Assembly: GCA_021464415.1 (NCBI GenBank)
Contig: CM038469.1
Span: forward strand, 7,976,501 to 8,040,500
Direction: 5' to 3'
From: Lonicera japonica
Lineage: Eukaryota; Streptophyta; Magnoliopsida; Dipsacales; Caprifoliaceae
Length of the DNA: 64,000 bases
Part shown: positions 58,624 through 64,000 of the stretch, in pieces
Position numbering within the stretch: position 1 is the first letter of the stretch
How the letters are laid out: the number at the start of each line of letters is the position of its first letter
Made by a program: the position numbers and the translations under genes
The notes under the pieces: generated by a model
Told to the model about the DNA's origin: nothing
Seen by the model: the letters and a program-made list of their open reading frames with translations, nothing else
Databases searched by the model: none

Positions 58624-60656
58624 GAGACCCCGTTATGAGGCCGAGATGAGGAGAATTTCATGGTAGCTTTGGATACTAGATTTGAGCATTGTAGGCGAGT
58701 GCAACTACGTTTACAGCATACAGCTAGGTGATGTCACATTCTGTGTGTGGCAGAGCCATCGCTACAGCAGGTAGAGTATGGCAGGTATGTATAGTAGTTT
58801 TGTTATTTTCTTTCTTTTCGTAGTTATTTTCTTTCTTTCTTTTTCGTAATTTTAGATTTTTGTAGAATATCTATGTGCTAACATACAGCTTTTGCTTAGC
58901 CAAGCTGCCGTGAGGTATACCATTTTCTCCCTTATCTTTCATTACATGTCCTTACATCCATGCTTTAATGCTTAGTTGTTTACATTGAGGACAATGTAGG
59001 ATTTTAGTTGGGGGAAGGGAGACCTTAGGGTTATTTTTTTTCAAAAAGCATGCATGTTAGTACATTAGTTAGGATTTCCCTGCTTTTGCGTAAAAAATAA
59101 ATAAATATATATATATAAGAGATTGCAAGCCTAAGTCGCCTGATGGTATCTTTCTTGTTCCCTTTCATTGGGCGACGACGCATTCATGATTAGACTTAGC
59201 ATGCTTGGTAGCGTTAGATAATCTTGAAAATGTTGATTCTTATTATGTTTGAAAAGTTATATGCCGATTTGAATCTACTTGTTCATGTTTATAGACTAGA
59301 TTGATATACCATGACTGGGAAATGCCTTGTTCACAATGAGTGGAGACTATATAGCCTTGTGAGGAGTTGAGCCTTTCTTCCTTATTTGAGAGCTATTAGT
59401 TCAAAATTCTGATTCTTTTGAAAGCGTTTATTAAATTGTCCGAGTCTTTCTACTATCACTCTTATTCAGTTTTAGAGAGGTTCGTCCATGAGATTGCTAC
59501 TGCCTTATTATTGGAACCTAGAACTGGCATTAGGGAAATGACATAGGCCATCTTTCATTAGCCTATATAGCCTTGGCCTACCCGTTATGTTTTATCCTTA
59601 GTAGCCAATTTGAAGCCTGAAGCTTAATTCGTATTGATATACCAAATGAATAACCGAGCCCAAATTCCATAACTTACCTACCTTTTTGGCTCATTAGCAG
59701 TATGGCTCAAAATCAAAGGCCTGGATTGTATTGAAAAAAAAAAGTATAGAGAGAGAAAAGGCAATAAAAAAAATAGATATCAAAAGAATGCCTTAAAAAT
59801 ATAATGCAGACAGTAAAATTTGGGTGTGTGTTTGATATAGAGGTTCATTTATATACCTCTCGAGTTAACTGAGCCAATGAGTCTTTTGATCCCTTATTTG
59901 ACCCATTCATTTCATAACCACTACCCTTAACCCCATTACAACCTACCAAAGTCCTAATTGATCCCTAAAGGTTTAGTTTGTGGTTTAAACAATGAAAGGG
60001 CAGATATAGCAGTCTCGCTTCTTTAATAACTGAATATTAGTTTAAAAGACTCTCATTCTTTCATTTTGGCGTCTTTCAAAGAAAACATACGTGAGGCATT
60101 TGAATTTGCTTACGAACAATCCTTAGCCCGTATGTGGAGTGCTACACCTATTTCTAGTGATTTATTTGTAGAGTGTATGCCTAGTGAGAATTGAGTCGAG
60201 GCTTAATGATGAACAAGAGCTTTATCCCATGATTGGCATTGACATTGACAAGTTAATATAACTGTCTAAGTATGAACACTTAAATTCACTTATGTATGCA
60301 TCTTTTCAATTGTTATTAAGACCTGTACTTTTCCTGAATATCTTTTGCTAATACATTGCATAAGTCTTATTGAGTTCTTGCTGAGCTATTTTTGAAAGGA
60401 CAAACTTTTTAGATACTTTGGCTTGATTTGTCTTGCAATCATGAATTTTGTGGGTAGATTCACTGCAAACCCTCACGAGACAAAACTCGTCCTACTAGGG
60501 GTGACTTAGAGGTTTAAAGGCTTATTGCATACGCTTAATGCAACTGTTTAAGATTAGGATTGTATTTTTGGTCTTTATTTTTCGTGTTTTTTTTAGTTGG
60601 CTTGTAATAAAGATCACTTCATTGCTAGAGACTATCAATACGTTAGTTGGGGGATG
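58624..60656 (+). other. 3' noncoding region of the Athila element
   Basis: No ORF of note. CATTGAGGACAATG plus AGTTGGGGGAAGG at 58983-59017 looks like a second polypurine tract and is shared with the decayed element at 18470-18431. The terminal PPT is at 60643-60656. An (AT)n tract lies near 59105. Confidence 0.6.
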
Positions 60657-63328
60657 TGATTAAGCCAAAATATTGCATTTTTATATGTATTTAGGTGGCT
60701 TAATATGCATGAATTTGATTTTAATTATCCTAAATTGTTAAGAATTGAGATTTAATCATGAAATAGGATAGTATGTTTGTTTCTAGTGCATTATAACCTT
60801 TTTACATGTTAAAAATGAACAAGAACGAATCTAGAAGCAAATTCCCCCAAAGTTAGTCATTACCGGTCAAATTCGGAGCTGAATTGAGTTCAAGAAGTGA
60901 ACCGAAAGCAAATTTCAAGATCAAGCATGAAGGAAGTTGATGGAAGAGACTAAGAGAAGCCAATAGAGCAGTTCCAAACAAAGAAGAGTCATTTGAATCA
61001 AACCGAGCAATTTTTGAATGAAGAAGAGATTCACTGCGTGCATTGCCTCTGTTCCGGTAATTTCTGGTATTTATCCGTGCAGAATTTGAAGAAAACTCCA
61101 GAAATAGAAGTTGTAGAGCTCTGAGTTATCTACGCGTAGGCGAAAACCTTGCATCAATCGGAGTTCGGAGTACAAAGTTATGGCAGAAATACGATCAGTG
61201 CACCAGTGGATTGAGTTTGAGCGCGAAAGAATACCTAAATTTATGATGCAGATATTTATCGAATGGGGTCCTTAGCCTAGATGGCAAGTGATCAGCTCTC
61301 TACTCATGCTTAGTCCAGTGTTCGAATCCCGCGGCCAACAAGTTTTAATTATTATTTTTAAGCTGACCCGAGAAGTTAAGGCTAAGCCAACGACTTGATA
61401 GACAACAAAGCTATTTTTAGCTTTTGGATTATTATCTTTATTATTTATTTTATTTTATTAATTAGTTTAATTTTTGAATTTTGAAAAAAAGAATTAAATG
61501 TCGATGATATTTTTTAGGTTTTAGGTTTAATTTTGAGTAAGGGAAGAACAGCCGTCATTATTATTCTTCGAGTAGAGAAAAACAGTCGTCGTTCTTTTTC
61601 TTTTGAGTAGAGGAGAACAGCCGCCATTATTATTCTTCAATAATTCCAAATTCCTTTGCGTAACTAGAGAAAGAGATATTTTCATTTGGTTTATAGCGAG
61701 TCCCATTACAGTTCTTCAAGAACTGCGTAACTGTAAGTTTCTCTTTTCATTCAATTTTATTTTTAATTTATTTCAATTAATGCTCATTAATGCTTATATA
61801 TTGTTAGTTAAATATGTGTTTGAATGTGATTGATGATTGAAATCCATGCATAATTTATAATTTTTATTAGATTTATTTTATAGATTCCCGCGTAGAACCC
61901 TAAAAAATATGTGTTTTCTTATTTTAATCATAACTTGCTCGTTTCTTGGCCGATTTTGATGATCCACCTATCAAAACGACCACGATCGAATTTTCTACAA
62001 AATCATACTGTTTTGGGGATCTAAATTTCGAAATTTCTTGAGGACAGTAGGCAATTTTCGTGACTGCCAGTGTGCTATTTCTTTCGAAATTTGTTTAAAC
62101 CGTATTTTTAATTTATTAATTATTTCTTAGTTTCAATTGCTGTGAAATTTTGCATGATTATTCAATTATATTTCAGAAATATGTTTGCTCAATTTGTGAT
62201 TGAATTTATCATATTTTGTTTAATTTTTATCAATATGCTAGCGTAATTTAGTAGTTAGGGGTCCGTAGCGAAAGCATGACGGACTAGTGTGAGTATATGA
62301 TTCAATTGTGATTGTGGCTTGAATTCCTCATTGGTTATATGTCAATTAATAAATCTGGAAAATATAGTAACTTTTCATGCGTTAAAAACATGAATTTTTA
62401 AGATTATTTCTCGATTATTCGACAAAAGAACCGGAAAACCTCAAATTACGAATTTTTGTACCAAAACTCTAACGAGGCTGAATAGAGGACGGTCCTTATC
62501 CTTTATTGAGCTGAGTTAGTTATCCAAGTAATTTGGGAGCTTTGAGCGCTGTTTTGGTGTCATTCCAAAATCGATACCGAAATAGTACTAATTTTAGCTT
62601 TTAATGACTTTTTAAGAACGGTTTTGACGTATGTCATGCATATGCATAATCAAATCTTAGAAATGAGTTAAGCTTTTGATATTTACTAAAATTGATTAAA
62701 TTTAGTTTGTTTTTGTCACGCACTAGCATTACTAAGTGAAAATTAATTTTGTAAAAAAATAAATTATAAGTTCCCTTATTGAAAACTAAATTTACATGCA
62801 GCTTATATGAGTCTTGTCATGCACTTCTCATGATATGCTCGTGAAATTTAGTATTTAATAATTGGTAAGTTAAGGACATTCATTGTTAATAGGAACTCAG
62901 GTCCACAGTCATTTCTTGAATCGGTTGGTCGTACTATCTGTAATGTCGTAACTATGGATACCCCTAACGCTCTTTTCCTATTTTATTAGACACTTGTTTT
63001 AGTTGCTGCCTATTTTATCCTTGCTTTATTTATTTATTTTATTTATATTTTTAATTTATTTATATTTATTTATTTATATTTATTTATTTATTTTCTTTTA
63101 AGTTTTAAATTTAATTTCTTATTCTATTCTTTCTTATTCTAAAAAAAAATATTTATTATCTTTTCTTTATTTTATTTTTCTTTTCTTCTTTTCCCCTGTT
63201 GAAAGTTTAGCTAGAATAATAAGATTATCATCCTTCCCTGTGGTTCGACCTTGGACTTCCAAGTAAATATATTATAACTTGACCACCTGCACTTGGGTGT
63301 ATTAATTACGCGTTTCTGAGCGTAGTCA
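60657..63328 (+). repeat. 3' LTR of the Athila element, 2672 bp
   Basis: Starts TGATTAAGCC and ends GCGTAGTCA, followed by ATAAT. The end region (CCTGTGGTTCGACC, ATTATAACTTGACCACC, ACTTGGGTG) parallels the ends of the older Athila LTRs in this window. The short ORF at 61603-61833 has an identical twin in the 5' LTR and is not a gene. Confidence 0.93.
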
Positions 63329-63333
63329 ATAAT

Positions 63334-63590
63334 TAATTAAATATATAGTTTGTTCTCAACTAAAAGTTGTTCTTAAAACTAATCCATTAAAAAGTTTGTC
63401 CTTTGTTAGAAAGAGAGTGTGACATTTGTCCTTTGAAAAAAAGCCCCTGTTTTTTTTAGTTGTTTGTATATATACTTTGAATGTGATTTAGTTGATAGGT
63501 TGCTAGTTAATAAGATATAGCCCTAATAATTTTAGAGATGACTTTGCTAGTTTGAACGTGATTAAGTTTTGATAGATACTTAATACCTTG

Positions 63591-63621
<31 letters not shown>

Positions 63622-64000
63622 TTTGATTTTAAAGATGACATGATTTTGCTAATTAGCCCTAATATTTGTTTATGCATATACTTTGATATATTGAAACTTT
63701 GAATGCATAGAACACTTAAAACGTTACTTTAATTTTAGTTTATGTATATAGTTGTTTATCCAATATGTATACATTTTAATTTTAGTGTGTTTTGTATTTT
63801 GAAGATTAAATACTAATGGTAGGGAGCAATTCTTTTCTTTTGAAATTAATTTTTGTCTTAGCTCCCTCTTAAATAGTATACTTGATACTTTGATATTTGA
63901 TAGTTTTATTTTAGTTTGATGTTAGAGGTGATTTAACCCTAATATTTGTTTATGCATATAATTAGATATGTTGAAACTTCGAATGCACAGTGGACACTTC
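63334..64000. other. AT-rich DNA after the Athila element
   Basis: Contains an (AT)n tract at about 63591-63619 and a twice-used phrase CCCTAATATTTGTTTATGCATATA (near 63657 and 63937). No coding signal. Confidence 0.4.

Larger units (their letters stand above)
50313..63328 (+). mobile_element. Athila-clade Ty3/gypsy element, 13,016 bp, recent
   Basis: Both ends carry the 5-bp duplication ATAAT (50308-50312 and 63329-63333). The 5' LTR is incomplete and ends in a foldback. Gag-pol is one frame with three stops, an acidic ORF follows, then ~2 kb of noncoding DNA, PPT (TTAGTTGGGGGATG) and a 2672-bp 3' LTR. The shared LTR parts differ at only about ten places over 1.6 kb by eye, apart from one indel near 51040, so insertion is recent. 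The PBS is missing. Confidence 0.93.

Overview
The window looks like eudicot plant nuclear DNA. It is very AT-rich, genes carry GT..AG introns, and most of it is transposable elements nested in one another. The elements are Athila-clade Ty3/gypsy, Ty1/copia, PIF/Harbinger, MITEs, tRNA-type SINE heads and integrated Caulimoviridae. No bacterial-style features, CRISPR arrays or rRNA genes are visible. I cannot name the species.

Layout. 1-13.6 kb (minus): a family 1 glycoside hydrolase (GH1, beta-glucosidase type) gene, copy A. Exon 1 is at 13.49-13.56 kb and exons 2-4 at 3.47-2.68 kb. Its ~10 kb first intron holds a long-TIR element of about 1.1 kb, which is itself split by a 7.39 kb PIF/Harbinger transposon (4002-11390). 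Exon 5 is split by an Athila LTR plus a truncated gag. The Harbinger element carries a DDE transposase with one stop codon, a Myb/SANT-like ORF with one stop, a small unknown ORF and an apparently intact three-exon plant mobile domain (PMD) gene. 13.8-15.6 kb: a TAA-flanked MITE and a second foldback cut by an LTR. 15.6-22.2 kb (minus): 3' half of a decayed Athila element. 23.5-31.9 kb (minus): GH1 copy B, exons 5-13 plus the end of exon 4, a pseudogene whose intron 9 holds an internally deleted Ty1/copia element with LTRs and a 5-bp target duplication.

32.7-33 kb: a SINE-like remnant. 33.0-40.1 kb and 43.2-47.9 kb (minus): two different endogenous pararetroviruses (Caulimoviridae, florendovirus-like layout), separated by 3 kb of unrecognised DNA. 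48.2-50.2 kb: a Tat/Ogre-like LTR remnant. 50.3-63.3 kb (plus): a young 13.0 kb Athila-clade element with ATAAT target duplications. Its gag-pol frame is interrupted by only three stops, it has an extra acidic ORF, and its 5' LTR/PBS region is replaced by a foldback. 63.3-64 kb: AT-rich DNA with no recognisable gene.

How it fits together: this was a tandem GH1 locus that became a target for repeated insertion. The least expected item is the Harbinger element with a captured or co-resident PMD gene. Next come the foldback that removed the primer-binding site of the young Athila element, its acidic third ORF, and the paired pararetroviruses.
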